Below the pieces are notes generated by a model. That model did not search any database, had not been told where the DNA came from, and saw only the letters and a program-made list of their open reading frames with translations. Shown piece after piece: positions 62,707-64,000 of a stretch of DNA of 64,000 nucleotides. The stretch lies in assembly GCF_029167625.1 (NCBI RefSeq), contig NZ_CP119145.1, positions 868,001-932,000 of the forward strand. The letters are read 5' to 3'. Made by a program: the position numbers and the translations under genes. The DNA comes from Streptomyces sp. AM 4-1-1. Lineage in GTDB: Bacteria > Actinomycetota > Actinomycetes > Streptomycetales > Streptomycetaceae. Position 1 is the stretch's first letter. Every line of letters begins with the position of its first letter.

Positions 62707-64000
62707 TTAACACGGTGTCTTGATCTTGATGCTGGTGTCGCCGGTCAGCGCGAGGACCCTGGCATGGAGGACTGCGAGGGACGCGGGTGGGGTCTTCGCG
62801 GGCGGGATGGTGATGCCCTGGGCCTCGAGCAGTCTTCTGTTCTTGAGGAGGGTGCGGTGCATGGCCGTGCGGCTGCTGGTGAACAGTACGGCGAGTGGTT
62901 CCGCGGCCAGGGCGACCCGCAGGTGGAGCACGGTCGCCAGGACTTGTTCGGGGAAGGTGAGTCGGGGTGGGCGGCCGCGCTGAATGTCCCCGTCGGTAGC
63001 CAACATTGCCGTGAGGTTGTCCAGTTGCTGGCGGGGCATCCCGGTCAGTGAAGGATCGGAAAGCAGAGCCTGGTCCCACTGCGTGTCAGCGGCCTGTGGG
63101 GATTGTGTCGCCGACATTGCAGGCCGTATCTGGGGGTGCAGGGCATAGTTCCAGTCTCCGTGGAAGGCATGCCGGGTCAGCGGCAGAGCGGCCATCTCTG
63201 CGTCGCTGATCTTCACCCCGATGGGATAGCTGTTGGTGTCGAGCGCGGCCTTCACGCGCAGTCCGGTGCGGGTGGTGGTCGCTGCGATGCTGTTCACGAT
63301 GACTTCGTGGCTGGTCAGCGGGCGGCCACGCCAGTTCATGGTGATGTGCGAGAACAACCGGTGCTCGATCTTGTTCCACTTCGACGTGCCGGGCGGCAGA
63401 TGACACACGGTGATGGTCAGCCCTGTTTCGGCGGCGAGCCGTGCGAGTTCGAGCTTCCAGGCCCGGGTGCGGTAGCCGTTGGATCCGCCCGCGTCGGCGG
63501 TGACCAGCAGCCGGGTTGCCCGCGGGTAGGCGTCCTGGCCCTGGCCGTGCCACCAGCGGCGGATCGACTCCACGGCAAACGCAGCGGTGTCGTGATCGGT
63601 GCCGACGTTGACCCAGCCGGTGTTCTCCTCGATGTCGTAGACCCCATAGGGGACGGCCTTGCCCAGTTGCGGGTCGGCGAAGTCGTGGACGCCCACCAGT
63701 ACCGGATCACCCGCCGGCCGCCACTCACGGCCGCCGTTCTTGAACTCTCCGACGAGCTCCTTCTTCTTGGTATCCACGCTGATCACCGGCTGGTCGGCGT
63801 CCCGGTATTCGCGGGCCTGCTCGTTGAGATAGCGGAACTGGGCGTCGCGATCGCTGTGCTGGCCGCCCTCCAGGGTCTTGGCGTTGGCCTGCAAGCTGAA
63901 GCCTTCCTCCCGCAGCAGGTCGGCGACGGTGTCGGCACTGACCTTGTGACCGGCCCGGGACAGCTCCCGGGCAAGGGCGCGTGTCGACTTCACCGTCCAC
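62707..64000 (-). CDS. ISAzo13 family transposase, 5' end outside window
   Basis: About 431 codons to the window edge, no stop. The start of the visible part reads WTVKSTRALARELSRAGHKVSADTVADLLREEGFSLQANAKTLEG, then VISVDTKKKELVGEFKNGGREW, VTADAGGSNGYRTRAWK, LPPGTSKWNKIEHRLFSHI and TGLRVKAALD, all typical of ISAzo13/IS1595-like rhodopirellula-type transposases. Upstream codons (W-T) continue in frame, so the true N-terminus is to the right. The C-terminal part after about residue 310 contains an extra HTH-like segment. Confidence 0.85.
   Translation of the reverse strand, partial: WTVKSTRALARELSRAGHKVSADTVADLLREEGFSLQANAKTLEGGQHSDRDAQFRYLNEQAREYRDADQPVISVDTKKKELVGEFKNGGREWRPAGDPVLVGVHDFADPQLGKAVPYGVYDIEENTGWVNVGTDHDTAAFAVESIRRWWHGQGQDAYPRATRLLVTADAGGSNGYRTRAWKLELARLAAETGLTITVCHLPPGTSKWNKIEHRLFSHITMNWRGRPLTSHEVIVNSIAATTTRTGLRVKAALDTNSYPIGVKISDAEMAALPLTRHAFHGDWNYALHPQIRPAMSATQSPQAADTQWDQALLSDPSLTGMPRQQLDNLTAMLATDGDIQRGRPPRLTFPEQVLATVLHLRVALAAEPLAVLFTSSRTAMHRTLLKNRRLLEAQGITIPPAKTPPASLAVLHARVLALTGDTSIKIKTPC

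Overview
The window is high-GC actinomycete chromosome, almost certainly from a Streptomyces. The ssgB protein is recognisable end to end (a sporulation regulator restricted to morphologically complex actinomycetes). Codon third positions are overwhelmingly G or C, GTG and TTG starts are frequent, several genes look leaderless, and the order thrS - ssgB - tRNA array - cobA/cobT/cobL - metNIQ - argH/argG - argRDBJC matches what I recall of the Streptomyces core chromosome.

Layout. 1-9 kb: 5' part of thrS (runs off the left edge), a DnaQ-like protein that has lost its catalytic residues, a large polytopic membrane protein lying between two identical tRNA-Val(CAC) genes, a PGPGW membrane protein, ssgB, a CGNR zinc-finger protein and a DsbA-like thioredoxin. 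9-16.5 kb: tandem-GNAT protein, a pabB/pabC pair for p-aminobenzoate, a five-gene tRNA array (Gly, Cys, Val, Val, Val), a zinc-ribbon protein, an APH-type kinase and a membrane Ser/Thr kinase. 16.5-25 kb: 44/88-bp tandem repeats grown out of the 3' end of a TrmH-type methyltransferase gene, then cobalamin genes: cobA, a BluB-CobT fusion with a very long E/P/A/V-rich N-terminus, and cobL. 25-36 kb: GNAT, the methionine ABC transporter metQ-metI-metN preceded by a probable Cys/Met-rich leader peptide, small membrane proteins, a sigma factor, a Tat-exported glycerophosphodiesterase, an acyltransferase and a TetR/MFS efflux pair with its operator.

36-45 kb: arginine biosynthesis. argG and argH run leftward, and argC-argJ-argB-argD-argR form one leftward operon. 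Sigma70-type promoters with overlapping ARG-box-like sequence precede argG and argC, so the encoded ArgR probably closes the loop on both units.

45-64 kb is more accessory. A three-gene coupled operon (45536-48670) carries a matching pair of RHIM-like IGDxNxV motifs in two adjacent proteins, the pattern of bacterial amyloid signalling pairs; this is my best candidate for an undescribed system. Next come a NUDIX / nucleotidyltransferase / PhyH-dioxygenase group behind a double ACTC-N5-GAGT operator, a stand-alone SIR2-domain protein (possible NADase) beside an NrtR-like NUDIX regulator, a histidine-phosphatase-fold protein lacking both catalytic histidines, a MocR regulator divergent from a DMT exporter, a Tat-exported GHL10-type hydrolase and 3-hydroxybutyryl-CoA dehydrogenase. 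The window ends in insertion sequences: a complete IS630-type element with TA duplication, directly followed by an ISAzo13-type transposase that runs off the right edge.

All statements come from reading the sequence and recalled family knowledge; no search was run.
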